Origin: an uncultured Lachnospiraceae bacterium
GTDB taxonomy: Bacteria; Bacillota; Clostridia; Lachnospirales; Lachnospiraceae
Length of the DNA: 44,721 nt
Reading direction: 5' to 3'
Assembly (NCBI GenBank): GCA_934432885.1
Contig: CAKRYY010000023.1
Span: 1 to 44,721, forward strand
Shown piece by piece: positions 24,558-33,952 of this stretch (positions are counted from its first letter, which is position 1; each line of letters opens with the position of its first letter). A model generated the notes under the pieces. That model was not told the DNA's origin and did no database searches. It saw nothing but the letters and a program-made list of their open reading frames with translations. A program made the position numbers and the translations under genes.

Positions 24558-26669
24558 TTAAACCTCGAACATCAGATCGCCGTAAGTCGGAATCGGCCAT
24601 ACCTTTTTGTCCACAATCATTTCCAGTGCATCAACCGGTGCACGTAGCTCTTCCATTGCTTTCTTGACAACATCCTTATAATAGAATGCCTGCTCCTTGC
24701 CTTCTTCCATAGCGGCTGCCTTTGCATCCTCCAGCTTCAGGGTTTCCAGAGCCTTCTTTGCATCGGCAAGCAGTAAGGAAGCTTCCTTTAATAATTCTGT
24801 CTGAACAGAAGCATCTGCTCCGGCTTCCTTTACTGCAAGCACTGTATCTGCCAATGTCTTTGTGTAGCTTACAACAGCGGGCAGAATCTGCTTGGACGCC
24901 ATGTCAATCATAGTCAGCGCTTCGATATTGATTGTCTTTGCATAGGTTTCATAAAGAATCTCCTCACGGGATTCCAGCTCTGCCTTTGTAAAGATGCCGA
25001 ATTTCTCAAACAGCTTTACTGCCTTATCTGTCGTCAGGGTTTCTACCGCTTCAATCATGGATTTGATATTCGGCAGACCTCTCTTTTCTGCTTCCACTAC
25101 CCACTCATCAGAGTAGCCGTTTCCATTGAAGATAATTCTCTGATGCTCAGTCAAATATTTCTTAATCAGATCATGCACTGCCTGATCGAAATCATCTGCC
25201 TTTTCAAGAATATCCGCTGCTTCGCAGAATGCCTCTGCAACGATTGCATTGAGGGTCGTATTCGGGCTTGCGATAGAATCTGCAGAGCCTACCATACGGA
25301 ACTCAAATTTATTTCCGGTAAATGCAAACGGTGAAGTTCTGTTTCTGTCGGTTGCATCCTTTTCCAGATCCGGCAGTGTGGAAACGCCTGTTTCCAGCTT
25401 GCCGCCTGCCTTGCAGGTTGCTGCTGTACCAGTTTCTACAAGCTGCTTTACCACATCCTCAAGCTGTTCGCCAAGGAATACGGAAATGATTGCCGGAGGC
25501 GCTTCGTTTGCACCCAGACGGTGATCGTTTCCAACGTCAGATGCGCTCTGACGGAGCAGATCTGCGTGCGTATCCACTGCCTTCAAAATGCAGGCAAGCA
25601 CAAGCAGGAACTGAATGTTTTCATTCGGTGTTTTGCCCGGCTCCAACAGGTTGATGCCATCGTCAGTTCCAAGTGACCAGTTATTATGCTTACCGGAGCC
25701 GTTCACACCTGCAAACGGTTTTTCATGCAGCAGGCAGCGCAGGTCATGATGAATTGCCACACGCTTCATTGCCTCCATAACAATCTGGTTATGGTCTACC
25801 GCAATATTGGCGGTTTCATAAATCGGAGCAAGCTCATGCTGTGCAGGCGCAACTTCATTGTGCTGTGTCTTTGCCGTCACGCCGAGCTTCCAGAGCTCCT
25901 CATTGAGGTCCTTCATATAAGCGCCGACGCGCTCTCTGATTACGCCAAAGTAATGATCCTCCATCTCCTGCCCTTTGGGTGCAGGTGCGCCGAATAAGGT
26001 ACGTCCTGCAAAGATGAGGTCCTTTCTCTTTAAATATTTATCCTTATCTACCAGAAAATACTCCTGCTCCGGTCCTACCGAAGCAACTACCTTTGTAGCA
26101 GTGGTATTTCCAAAAAGTCTTACGATACGAAGCGCCTGCTCGCTGATTGCTTCCATAGAACGCAGCAGCGGCGTTTTTTTGTCCAACGCTTCACCTGTGT
26201 AGGAGCAGAATGCAGTCGGAATGCAAAGGGTCATGCCTGCGCCGGATTCTTTCAGGAATGCAGGAGAGGTAATATCCCATGCAGTATAGCCCCTTGCTTC
26301 AAAGGTAGCACGCAGACCGCCTGAAGGGAAGGAAGAAGCATCCGGCTCGCCCTTGATTAACTCTTTGCCGGAAAATTCCATCAGCATCTTTCCATCTTCA
26401 TCAGGATGCGTTACGAAAGAATCATGTTTTTCTGCTGTAATGCCGGTAAGTGGCTGGAACCAGTGTGTATAGTGGGTCGCACCCTTTTCTACTGCCCAGT
26501 CCTTCATTGCCTTTGCTACAACGTCGGCATCCGCTCTGGAAAGCTCTCCGCCATGATCCATGACTTTTTTCACTGCCTTAAAGACGCTTCTTGGCAGACG
26601 TTCTTTCATCTTTCCAATCGTAAAGACGTTTTCAGCAAAGATTTCTTCCACATTCAATACTTTTTCCAT
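24558..26669 (-). CDS. glnN: Type III glutamine synthetase
   Basis: A 703-aa enzyme that forms glutamine from glutamate, ammonia and ATP. The length is typical of dodecameric GSIII, clearly longer than GSI. GSIII motifs are present: [50 protein letters not shown] and [15 protein letters not shown], the last in the active site. GGAGGAAAGG precedes the ATG. Its own promoter and an attenuator-like leader lie upstream (26697-26808). No terminator is visible between its stop and the tRNA-Gln gene. Confidence 0.96.
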   Translation of the reverse strand: MEKVLNVEEIFAENVFTIGKMKERLPRSVFKAVKKVMDHGGELSRADADVVAKAMKDWAVEKGATHYTHWFQPLTGITAEKHDSFVTHPDEDGKMLMEFSGKELIKGEPDASSFPSGGLRATFEARGYTAWDITSPAFLKESGAGMTLCIPTAFCSYTGEALDKKTPLLRSMEAISEQALRIVRLFGNTTATKVVASVGPEQEYFLVDKDKYLKRKDLIFAGRTLFGAPAPKGQEMEDHYFGVIRERVGAYMKDLNEELWKLGVTAKTQHNEVAPAQHELAPIYETANIAVDHNQIVMEAMKRVAIHHDLRCLLHEKPFAGVNGSGKHNNWSLGTDDGINLLEPGKTPNENIQFLLVLACILKAVDTHADLLRQSASDVGNDHRLGANEAPPAIISVFLGEQLEDVVKQLVETGTAATCKAGGKLETGVSTLPDLEKDATDRNRTSPFAFTGNKFEFRMVGSADSIASPNTTLNAIVAEAFCEAADILEKADDFDQAVHDLIKKYLTEHQRIIFNGNGYSDEWVVEAEKRGLPNIKSMIEAVETLTTDKAVKLFEKFGIFTKAELESREEILYETYAKTINIEALTMIDMASKQILPAVVSYTKTLADTVLAVKEAGADASVQTELLKEASLLLADAKKALETLKLEDAKAAAMEEGKEQAFYYKDVVKKAMEELRAPVDALEMIVDKKVWPIPTYGDLMFEV

Positions 26670-26696
26670 TACCTTTCCTCCTCTTTCTTATGAAAT

Positions 26697-26771
26697 CAAA
26701 ACAAAAAGCGCTCCAACACTACTGCTGGAACGCCATCGTTCTTTTTCATATCCTATAACGGTCAAATGACC
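26697..26771 (-). promoter_or_regulatory. glnN leader with alternative hairpins (putative attenuator)
   Basis: Minus-strand leader RNA in order: a 5' hairpin GGTCA-TT-TGACC (26771-26760); a possible antiterminator GAACG-ATGG-CGTTC (26741-26728); and a terminator GCGTTCCA...TGGAGCGC (26733-26726 / 26715-26708) followed by TTTTTGTTTTG (26707-26697). The antiterminator and terminator share bases 26728-26733 and exclude each other. The terminator lies before the glnN ribosome site. The signal is unknown; ANTAR proteins control some clostridial nitrogen genes this way, but I do not see their standard hexaloops clearly. Confidence 0.6.
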
Positions 26772-26779
26772 TTTTTTAT

Positions 26780-26808
26780 AAGATACTCTATAATTCCTGA
26801 AATTGCAA
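26780..26808 (-). promoter_or_regulatory. Promoter of glnN
   Basis: Minus-strand -35 TTGCAA (26808-26803), 17-bp spacer, -10 TATCTT (26785-26780). Transcription would start near 26773, just before the first leader hairpin. Confidence 0.6.
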
Positions 26809-26879
26809 GCCCTAATTTCATTTTTTACTTGCCGCCGAATACATTCCGCATTTATCTTACAATACGTGCAGGATAACGG

Positions 26880-28109
26880 TCAACCTGTTTTTACACGCAG
26901 CAGGTCATATTTCTGTGCCGCCTGCGTCAAATCCAGATACAGCTTCTGCTGCGGATGGGGCGCGCTTTGCACTTCTTCGCCGGTTTCCGTATAAATATGG
27001 CTTACCGTAACCGGAATATTTTCACCATCCGGCTTCATCAGTTCAATCTCATCACCCTGACAGAATTTATTCCGCTGTGTAATCTGTGCAAGACCCCTTT
27101 CATCCACATCCTCTATGATTCCGAGATAGACATATTCACTTGTATAGGTATTGGAATCATAAATCTGTGTATTTTCATCAGGCTTTCCAAAATAAAAGCC
27201 TGTTGTAAACTGCCGATAGGTACATTTGGAAATTTCCTCTCTGTACCAGTCCATATTCCTTCGGTAGGTTTCCTCCGAAATGAAATAATCATCTATCGCC
27301 CGCCTGTAGGTCCGTGCAACCGCTGCAACATACAGCGCCGTTTTCATTCTGCCTTCGATTTTAAAGCTGTCGATTCCGGCATTTACAAGCTCAGGAATAT
27401 ATTCTATCATGCACAAATCCTTTGAATTAAAAAGAAAGGTGCCTCTCTCATTTTCATAAACCGGCAGATACTCGCCCGGTCTGGTCTCCTCCACAACCGC
27501 GTATTTCCAGCGGCAGGGATGCGTACATGCGCCATGGTTGGCATCACGTCCGGTAAAATAATTGCTCAGAAGACATCTGCCCGAATAGGAAATGCACATC
27601 GCGCCATGCACAAAGCTTTCAATTTCCAGCTCGTCCGGGATATGCTCTCTAATTTGTCTTATCTCTGTCAGGGAAAGCTCTCTTGCGGAAACGACGCGTT
27701 TCGCGCCCTGCCGCATCCAGAACAGATAGGTCTCATAATTGGTATTGTTCGCCTGCGTGGAAATATGAATTTCTATCTCAGGACAGATACGCTTTGCCAG
27801 TGTAAACATGCCGGGGTCCGAAATAATCAAAGCATCCGGTTTTATTTCCCTAAGCTCTGCAAAATAAGCTTCCGCGCCCTTTAAATCTGCATTATGCGCC
27901 AGAATATTCGCAGTGACATAGACCTTAACGCCATGCTCATGCGCAAAGGCGATTCCTTCCTCCATATCCTCTCTGGAAAAATTCTTTGCCTTCGCCCGCA
28001 GTCCAAATGCCTCTCCACCAATATATACCGCATCAGCCCCAAAGACTACTGCCGTCCGCAGCACCTCAAGACTGCTTGCCGGTATCAATAGTTCCGGTTT
28101 CTTTCTCAT
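26880..28109 (-). CDS. U32 family peptidase-like protein (TrhP/RlhA type)
   Basis: A 409-aa protein with the U32 signature region ESFVHGAMCISYSGRCLLSNYFTGRDANHGACTHPCRW and an N-terminal TIM-barrel start (PELLIPASSLEVLRTAVVFGADAVYIGG). Members near trmR in Firmicutes (TrhP) make 5-hydroxyuridine in tRNA, which TrmR then methylates. It lies 31 bp after the TrmR-like gene, so this role is likely. B. subtilis has two adjacent copies; here there is one. The protease label is historical. Confidence 0.9.
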   Translation of the reverse strand: MRKKPELLIPASSLEVLRTAVVFGADAVYIGGEAFGLRAKAKNFSREDMEEGIAFAHEHGVKVYVTANILAHNADLKGAEAYFAELREIKPDALIISDPGMFTLAKRICPEIEIHISTQANNTNYETYLFWMRQGAKRVVSARELSLTEIRQIREHIPDELEIESFVHGAMCISYSGRCLLSNYFTGRDANHGACTHPCRWKYAVVEETRPGEYLPVYENERGTFLFNSKDLCMIEYIPELVNAGIDSFKIEGRMKTALYVAAVARTYRRAIDDYFISEETYRRNMDWYREEISKCTYRQFTTGFYFGKPDENTQIYDSNTYTSEYVYLGIIEDVDERGLAQITQRNKFCQGDEIELMKPDGENIPVTVSHIYTETGEEVQSAPHPQQKLYLDLTQAAQKYDLLRVKTG

Positions 28110-28140
28110 GTTTTTCTCCTATTTCTATGTGTACGCCCCT

Positions 28141-28797
28141 TCAGGCCTTGATTTCCTTCGTTTTTACACTCAGCGCCGTTCCATCTCCAAGCGTCAAAAT
28201 CACCGTTTCCAATGCTTCATGATGCTTGAGCGCATACAGATATTCCCTCATTCTTGCATGAATTGTCCGGTTTCTGCGCGTTACGGCAAACCGCGACTCA
28301 ATAATATCGCCATCCTGCAAAACATTGTCGGAGACAAGTACGCCTCCAACCGTCAAAAGTCTTAATATATCCGGCAGGAAATGAATATACTGTCCTTTCG
28401 CGGCATCCATAAAAATAAAGTCAAAGCTGCCCTCCAGCTCTGACAATATTTGCAGCGCATCGCCCTCCAGCAGAGTAATTTCCGCTTCCTTTCCAGCCTT
28501 TCGAAAATTTTCCCTTGCCAGCGGAATCCTCTTTTCATATTTCTCGATCGTGGTAATATGGCAGCCCTCTGGCGCATACTCGCTCATAAGGAGCGCCGAA
28601 AAGCCAATCGCCGTCCCTACCTCCAGAATCGACATGGGTCTTTTTAATGCAAGGAGCGTTCTGAGCAGGCTCTGTGTCTCTCTGCGGATAATCGGCACAT
28701 TTGTTTTTCGTGCATAGACCTCCAGCTCCTCCAGATATGCCGGGTTATCCCTGTCAAGCGAATTGATATAGGCGGTAAATCTTTCTTCCTGAATCAT
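28141..28797 (-). CDS. trmR: O-methyltransferase, probable tRNA 5-hydroxyuridine methyltransferase TrmR
   Basis: A 218-aa class I SAM methyltransferase of the O-methyltransferase 3 family: SAM-binding ILEVGTAIGFSALLMSEYAP, TTIEKYEKRIPLARENF and FIFMDAAKGQYIHFLPDILRLLTVGGVLVSDNVL, with the metal-site Asp residues. Gene order (MltG-like, this gene, U32 protein) matches the yrrL-yrrM-yrrN/O order of Bacillus, where YrrM is TrmR. It starts 3 bp after the MltG-like stop. Confidence 0.88.
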   Translation of the reverse strand: MIQEERFTAYINSLDRDNPAYLEELEVYARKTNVPIIRRETQSLLRTLLALKRPMSILEVGTAIGFSALLMSEYAPEGCHITTIEKYEKRIPLARENFRKAGKEAEITLLEGDALQILSELEGSFDFIFMDAAKGQYIHFLPDILRLLTVGGVLVSDNVLQDGDIIESRFAVTRRNRTIHARMREYLYALKHHEALETVILTLGDGTALSVKTKEIKA

Positions 28798-28800
28798 ATT

Positions 28801-29184
28801 CTATTCCTCCGCCGTCTCTTCTCCCGCTGCCAGCATGATTTCCAGCATTTCCTCTACTGTCATTGCCGTGTTCAGCTCGTAGCTTCCTGCAGCGATTCCA
28901 GTCTTAGAGCCTGAGAGCTTTTCCTGAATGACAAAAAGCTTTGCGTCACGTATCAGCCCCTTCTGTTCCAGAAGCGCACCAATATCCTCCGCACTGTCAC
29001 TTTCGGTCACAGTAACCGTAACCTCTCTTCCCGGCTCCGCATCCACAGGCTCCTCACCAAAAATACGATAGCCGTAATCATACGCCATAATGGAATAGCG
29101 ATATAGAAACATCAGCACCAGCGCTGCTATGACGACCTTCATGACCGTCCCAACGATGGTTCCCACTATCTGTTTGCCTCCCAT
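28801..29184 (-). CDS. Truncated MltG-like membrane protein without catalytic domain
   Basis: A 127-aa protein with one N-terminal membrane segment (about 10-32) and an extracellular LysM-like region (VTVTVTESDSAEDIGALLEQKGLIRDAKLFVIQEKL and AGSYELNTAMTVEEMLEIML) matching the start of MltG/YceG. The lytic-transglycosylase domain of about 200 residues that normally follows is absent. The frame is intact, has a GGAGG site and is tightly packed between ylbF-like and trmR genes, where full mltG sits in Bacillus. It cannot cut glycan by itself; it may bind or regulate. Confidence 0.8.
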   Translation of the reverse strand: MGGKQIVGTIVGTVMKVVIAALVLMFLYRYSIMAYDYGYRIFGEEPVDAEPGREVTVTVTESDSAEDIGALLEQKGLIRDAKLFVIQEKLSGSKTGIAAGSYELNTAMTVEEMLEIMLAAGEETAEE

Positions 29185-29198
29185 ATTGCTTCCTCCCT

Positions 29199-29543
29199 TT
29201 ATCCTGCCTGGCCGGGCAGCAAAATATCCAAGTCAATCGCCTCCGCAACCTGTACGGAAACCTCCTGCAGCATCCTGCAGACTGCCAGCTCCGCCTCCAG
29301 ATAGCCGTCTACAACCGGGTCTGCACGGAATGTCTCATATTCCTTCGCAAACGCATCAATCTTTTCAAACAGGCCTTCGCCTGATTTTTGCAGTTCATAA
29401 TTCTTAATCCGGTATTCGTTAATCTTCTCACGCAGCCCCGGGCGTTCCTGCACCTGTCTGCGCATTTCCTCATAACGTCTGTATTCCTGCGTCTGCCGCA
29501 GCTTTTGCACAAAGTCCTTTATAATCGCTTCCGTATCCCTCAT
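29199..29543 (-). CDS. YlbF/YmcA-family protein
   Basis: A 114-aa mostly helical protein of the Com_YlbF family (LRQTQEYRRYEEMRRQVQERPGLREKINEYRIKNYELQ). In Bacillus, YlbF, YmcA and YaaT form the Y-complex, which modulates RNase Y-dependent mRNA maturation. It lies 14 bp downstream of the RNase J gene, consistent with an RNA-decay connection. Its partner genes are not in this window. Confidence 0.85.
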   Translation of the reverse strand: MRDTEAIIKDFVQKLRQTQEYRRYEEMRRQVQERPGLREKINEYRIKNYELQKSGEGLFEKIDAFAKEYETFRADPVVDGYLEAELAVCRMLQEVSVQVAEAIDLDILLPGQAG

Positions 29544-29557
29544 CGCTCTGCCGCCTT

Positions 29558-31228
29558 TTATACATCCATGATAATCGGCAGGATCATCGGCCGGCGCTTT
29601 GTCTTTTTCCAGACAAACTCGCCAAGCGAATCCTTGATAACGGACTTGATCTTGCCCCAGTCGCCAACGCCCCTGTCAAGACAGTTCAGGACGCCTTCTT
29701 CAATCAGTCTTCTCGCTTCATCCAAAAGCTCATCGGATTCCCGCACATAGACAAAGCCCCTCGATACAATATCCGGTCCCGATACAAGCTGATTGCCCAC
29801 GCCGTCAAGCGCAAGCACCACAATCAGGATACCGTCCTCTGCAAGATGCTGTCTGTCACGCAGTACGATATTTCCAACATCGCCAACGCCAAGACCATCG
29901 ACTAAAATCGCGCCAACCGGAACCTTCCCGACAATCTTTGCCTGTTCTTCCTTAAATTCCAGCACATCGCCGGAGGATAAGATGAAAATATTTTCCTTTG
30001 GAATTCCAAGCTCCTGTGCCAGCTTCGCCTGTGCCTTTAAATGTTTATATTCCCCATGTACAGGGATTGCATACTTGGGCTGCACCAGAGTATAAATCAG
30101 CTTGATTTCCTCCTGGCAGGCATGTCCCGATACATGCACATCCTGAAAGATAACGTCCGCGCCCTTCATGGAAAGCTCATTGATTACCTTGGTAACCGCC
30201 TTTTCATTGCCCGGAATCGGATGTGAGGAAAAGATAACGGTATCTCCCGGCTTAATGGAAATCTTCTTATGAACATTGCTTGCCATCCTGCTCAAGGCAG
30301 CCATACTCTCGCCCTGGCTTCCTGTGGTTACAATAACCGTCTTTTCATCCGGATAATTTTTAAGCTGTTCTATATCAATCAGCGTATTTTCCGGTATGTT
30401 GATACGGTTCAGGTTCTGGGCAATCTCAATGATGTTTACCATACTCCTGCCTTCAACCACTACCTTACGTCCAAACCGGTACGCCGAGTTGATAATCTGC
30501 TGAACGCGGTCCACATTGGAAGCAAAGGTTGCAATGATGATTCTCGTATTTTTATGTTCCGCAAAAATCGTATCAAAAATTTTTCCCAGCGTCTTTTCAG
30601 ACTGGGTAAAGCCTGTCCGCTCTGCATTTGTACTGTCGCACATCAGCGCAAGCACGCCTTTTTTGCCGATCTCTGCGAATCTCTGCAAGTCAATGGCATC
30701 TCCGTAAACCGGCGTATAATCCACCTTAAAGTCGCCGGTATGGACAATGGTGCCCGCCGGGGAATAAATTGCGAGCGCAGCTGCATCCACGATACTGTGG
30801 TTCGTTTTGATATATTCAATTCTGAACTTTCCAAGGTTAATCGACTGACCGAACTTTACAACCTTGCGCTTGGTTCCCTTTACAAGATTATGCTCCTTCA
30901 GCTTATTTTCTATAATACCCATCGTCAATTTTGTGGCATAGATGGGAACGTTTAATTCCTTTAATACATAGGGCAGCGCACCGATATGGTCCTCATGTCC
31001 GTGCGTAATCATAAAGCCCTTTACCTTATCCTGATTTTCCTTCAGATACGTAATATCCGGGATAACGAGATCTATGCCAAGCATGTCGTCATCCGGGAAC
31101 GAAAGACCGCAGTCTACCACAACAATACTGTCCTCGTATTCGAAGGCAGTAATGTTCATACCAATCTGTTCCAGACCGCCCAAGGGAATTACCTTCAGCC
31201 CGGAACCACTATTTACTTTTTTCTTCAC
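29558..31228 (-). CDS. rnj: Ribonuclease J
   Basis: A 556-aa metallo-beta-lactamase/beta-CASP RNase with 5'-exonuclease and endonuclease activity in mRNA decay and maturation. Zinc motif HGHEDHIGALPYVL and later ligands (TNHSIVDAAALAI, HTGDFKVD) are present, as are the beta-CASP GSQGE and SSHPIPGNE motifs and the C-terminal domain. The start is GTG at 31228, with GGAGG 7 nt upstream; a longer frame to 31291 lacks this. The 159-bp gap before DUF1292 contains no gene that I can see. Confidence 0.95.
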   Translation of the reverse strand: MKKKVNSGSGLKVIPLGGLEQIGMNITAFEYEDSIVVVDCGLSFPDDDMLGIDLVIPDITYLKENQDKVKGFMITHGHEDHIGALPYVLKELNVPIYATKLTMGIIENKLKEHNLVKGTKRKVVKFGQSINLGKFRIEYIKTNHSIVDAAALAIYSPAGTIVHTGDFKVDYTPVYGDAIDLQRFAEIGKKGVLALMCDSTNAERTGFTQSEKTLGKIFDTIFAEHKNTRIIIATFASNVDRVQQIINSAYRFGRKVVVEGRSMVNIIEIAQNLNRINIPENTLIDIEQLKNYPDEKTVIVTTGSQGESMAALSRMASNVHKKISIKPGDTVIFSSHPIPGNEKAVTKVINELSMKGADVIFQDVHVSGHACQEEIKLIYTLVQPKYAIPVHGEYKHLKAQAKLAQELGIPKENIFILSSGDVLEFKEEQAKIVGKVPVGAILVDGLGVGDVGNIVLRDRQHLAEDGILIVVLALDGVGNQLVSGPDIVSRGFVYVRESDELLDEARRLIEEGVLNCLDRGVGDWGKIKSVIKDSLGEFVWKKTKRRPMILPIIMDV

Positions 31229-31387
31229 AAAGTTACCTCCATCTTTTTTGTATTCCGTCCATACATAAATAGTCCCTGAATGACAACGCACTTTTTCGTG
31301 CCGCCAGAATAAATGAGCATAAAAGGGTTGCTTTTGGCTCTTTCTTCCCCGTCTACAGTCAAAAAGCTTTTAACTCATCCTATCCGT

Positions 31388-31657
31388 TCAATCAGGCTCC
31401 TCTTCTGTGAACTCAATATCTTCCAACATATTTTCAAAGACCTCGGCTACTGCCGAAAGCTCTGCTTCATCCGTAACCGCCTCATAAATGCCTTCCGTTT
31501 CTTCGGGCGCGGAAATATCCCGCAGAATCAACGCTTCTCCGTCCCCTTCTTCGGTATCTGTTACGAGAATATATGTTTTACCGGCTATCGTAGTCTGCTC
31601 CAGCACATAAAATGCAACAGCTTCCTCTCCCTCCGGCTGAAAAACGATTTTTTCCAA
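31388..31657 (-). CDS. DUF1292 protein (YrzB-like)
   Basis: An 89-aa acidic protein (EKIVFQPEGEEAVAFYVLEQTTIAGKTYILVTD), function unknown, conserved after ireB and ruvX in Firmicutes. The start is TTG at 31657: AGGAGG lies 6 nt upstream and gives the family-like N-terminus. A longer frame to 31687 would overlap ruvX. Confidence 0.88.
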   Translation of the reverse strand: MEKIVFQPEGEEAVAFYVLEQTTIAGKTYILVTDTEEGDGEALILRDISAPEETEGIYEAVTDEAELSAVAEVFENMLEDIEFTEEEPD

Positions 31658-31667
31658 TTTTTTCCTC

Positions 31668-32099
31668 CTATTGCTTCTCTGCCGCACAGGAATCCAAATA
31701 TCCCTGCAAAATCAGCACAGCCGCAATCTTGTCCACGTACTCCTTACGATTTTCCCTGCGGATGCCGGCTTCCATCATCGCCTTATCCGCTGCAACCGTC
31801 GTCAGACGCTCATCCCACATTTCAACAGGCAGACCCGTCCTCCGCTCCAGCATTTCCTGAAAAGCAAGCGACTTTTCTGCACGCTCTCCCATTGTATCGT
31901 TCATGTTCTTAGGCAGACCAAGAACAATCTTTTCCACTTCATACTCTACGGCAAGCTCTTCTATCCTTGCCAGTGTCCGGCGCAGCTTATTTTCCTGCTG
32001 CCGTCTGATAATTTCAATTCCCTGAGCCGTAATCTGCAGCGCATCGCTGATTGCAACGCCCACTGTCTTAGACCCATAATCCAGTCCCATGATCCTCAT
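31668..32099 (-). CDS. ruvX: Holliday junction resolvase-like protein RuvX/YqgF
   Basis: A 143-aa RNase H-like nuclease. The first catalytic Asp lies in [33 protein letters not shown] and [14 protein letters not shown] follow, with the final acidic [14 protein letters not shown]. YqgF is implicated in 16S rRNA 5'-end processing and/or Holliday junction resolution. It starts 5 bp after the ireB stop. Confidence 0.94.
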   Translation of the reverse strand: MRIMGLDYGSKTVGVAISDALQITAQGIEIIRRQQENKLRRTLARIEELAVEYEVEKIVLGLPKNMNDTMGERAEKSLAFQEMLERRTGLPVEMWDERLTTVAADKAMMEAGIRRENRKEYVDKIAAVLILQGYLDSCAAEKQ

Positions 32100-32104
32100 T
32101 CGTT

Positions 32105-32368
32105 TTACTTCCAGTGATTTGTCTTAATGTATTCTTTTAACATTTCCTCTACCAGCTCGTCCCTCTCCACCTTCATAATCAGGCTTCTTGCATTTTTGTA
32201 GCTGGTAATGTAGGTCGGATCACCTGACATAATATAGCCTACTATCTGATTGACAGGATTGTAGCCCTTCTCCGTCAGAGCCTCATATACCTCTGACAAT
32301 ACGATTTTTACGCCGTTTTCCGGCTCGATTTCCACGTTAAAAAATTGTGTGTTTCCCAAATCCTGCAT
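32105..32368 (-). CDS. ireB: IreB-family regulatory phosphoprotein
   Basis: An 87-aa protein (DUF965/YrzL). The motifs NTQFFNVE and [32 protein letters not shown] are diagnostic. In Enterococcus IreB is phosphorylated by the PASTA kinase IreK at N-terminal Thr residues and controls cephalosporin tolerance; a Thr is present here at position 7. First gene of the ireB-ruvX-DUF1292 operon. Confidence 0.94.
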   Translation of the reverse strand: MQDLGNTQFFNVEIEPENGVKIVLSEVYEALTEKGYNPVNQIVGYIMSGDPTYITSYKNARSLIMKVERDELVEEMLKEYIKTNHWK

Positions 32369-32447
32369 CCTGTCATTTCCCCTTTTTCTGTCGTCGTCAC
32401 TATATTCGGGCGCACTAACCCCATTGAATCATTACATTAGTAGCCTC

Positions 32448-32476
32448 AGTATACTCTATTTGTCAGAATATTTCAA
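32448..32476 (-). promoter_or_regulatory. Promoter of the ireB operon
   Basis: Minus-strand -35 TTGAAA (32476-32471), 17-bp spacer, -10 TATACT (32453-32448), just after the mtaB stop. The leader to ireB is about 73 nt. Confidence 0.75.
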
Positions 32477-32479
32477 GAA

Positions 32480-33847
32480 TTACTGCACAAGAAGCGTATC
32501 CTCCTGCAAAAATCCACAACAGTTTTTTTCCATAATGAGATTGGAAAGCTCCTCCTGCGTCTGGTACGCAACGCGCAGATATTCCGGCGTATGTCCAATC
32601 ATATACTGCTTTCCGTCAATCTCTACGCTTTCCTCAAATAAAATCTGCAAAGGCTTTCCAAGCCATTTTTCACGATATTCATGTGACTGCTTCTTTTCTA
32701 AAGAAAGGAGGATTTCACTGCGCTGCGCCTTGACGGTATCCGGCACCTGCTCCGGCATCACAGCCGCCCTCGTTCCCTGCCGCTTTGAATACTTGAATAT
32801 GTGCATCTCATAAAAGCCCACCTTTTCAAGAAACGCTTTTGTTTGCGCAAATTCTTCTTCATTTTCTCCCGGGAAGCCCACGATTACGTCCGTCGTAATC
32901 GCCGGATTTTTATATACCTCCCGCAGCAGCTTTACCTTTTCATAGTATTCACCTGCCAGATAATGCCTATTCATCCTTTTTAAGGTTGCATCGCAGCCAC
33001 TCTGGAGCGACAGGTGGAAATGCGGGCAGACCTTTGTAAGGCGATAAATTCCCTGTGCAAATGTATCTGTAATAATTCTCGGTTCGAGCGAGCCAAGGCG
33101 TATCCTGTCAATTCCCGGAATCTCGTGCAGCTTCTCAAGCAGGCGCAAAAGGCAGCCCTGCCTGTATGCCTCCTCACGTGCATCCGCTCTGCCTGCCACT
33201 CCCGGGAAATCCATTCCATAAGAGCTGATATGGATACCCGTTACAACAAGCTCCCGATAACCAGCCTCTGCAAGTCCTCTGGCTTCTTCCAAAACATCCT
33301 CTATCCTGCGGCTTCTGACACGCCCTCTGGCAAAAGGGATGATACAGTAGGAGCAGAACTGATTGCAGCCATCCTGAATCTTGATATAGGCACGGGTATG
33401 CCCGCCCGTAGCTTTAAGCTGCATCTCTTCATAAGAAACCGGCTTCGCAAGGTCAGGTATGGTAACATCGCCCAGCGTCTTATCCTGGCTCCCAGTCTCC
33501 CTCTCCTTTAAAAATTCTTCCAGAATCGGAAGCAGTTCTTTCTTTTTATTGTTGCCGATGGCAAGGTCGATACAGTCATCCTTTTCTATCGTCTCTCTGC
33601 CAGTCTGCACATAACAGCCAACCGCTACAACCACTGCGTCCGGATTCTGCTTTTTTGCTCGATGCAGCATCTGGCGGCTTTTGCGGTCCGCAATGTTTGT
33701 TACGGTACAGGTATTGATAATATAAATATCCGCAGTCGCATCAAATGGCACAATTTTGTATCCATTCTCTTGTAACATTTGTTGCATTACATCCATCTCG
33801 TATGCGTTTACCTTACAGCCAAGATTATGCAGTGCTACACTTTTCAT
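32480..33847 (-). CDS. mtaB: tRNA t6A37 methylthiotransferase MtaB
   Basis: A 455-aa radical-SAM enzyme that adds the 2-methylthio group to t6A37 of ANN-decoding tRNAs. Three cysteines of the N-terminal cluster are present (LGCKVNAYE, INTCTVT, VGCYVQTG), followed by the radical-SAM CNQFCSYC motif and a C-terminal TRAM-like region. GAGGAAACCT precedes the ATG. Divergent from the HPr-like gene. Confidence 0.95.
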   Translation of the reverse strand: MKSVALHNLGCKVNAYEMDVMQQMLQENGYKIVPFDATADIYIINTCTVTNIADRKSRQMLHRAKKQNPDAVVVAVGCYVQTGRETIEKDDCIDLAIGNNKKKELLPILEEFLKERETGSQDKTLGDVTIPDLAKPVSYEEMQLKATGGHTRAYIKIQDGCNQFCSYCIIPFARGRVRSRRIEDVLEEARGLAEAGYRELVVTGIHISSYGMDFPGVAGRADAREEAYRQGCLLRLLEKLHEIPGIDRIRLGSLEPRIITDTFAQGIYRLTKVCPHFHLSLQSGCDATLKRMNRHYLAGEYYEKVKLLREVYKNPAITTDVIVGFPGENEEEFAQTKAFLEKVGFYEMHIFKYSKRQGTRAAVMPEQVPDTVKAQRSEILLSLEKKQSHEYREKWLGKPLQILFEESVEIDGKQYMIGHTPEYLRVAYQTQEELSNLIMEKNCCGFLQEDTLLVQ

Positions 33848-33880
33848 AGGTTTCCTCGCTATTTTTGTGATGTTTGATTA

Positions 33881-33909
33881 TTGACTTTTGCCCTCTTTCC
33901 CTTTAGTAT
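33881..33909 (+). promoter_or_regulatory. Promoter of the HPr-like gene
   Basis: TTGACT (33881-33886), 17-bp spacer, TAGTAT (33904-33909) on the plus strand, leaving a leader of about 35 nt with an AAGGAAGG ribosome site. Confidence 0.6.
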
Positions 33910-33952
33910 AAAAATTGATTACAGACTATTGAAAGAAAGGAAGGTAATTCCA

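Noticed and set aside
26697..26771. Known glutamine riboswitch or T-box in the glnN leader
   Set aside because: I could not find the conserved T-box sequence or the glutamine-riboswitch core; only the alternative hairpins are clear.
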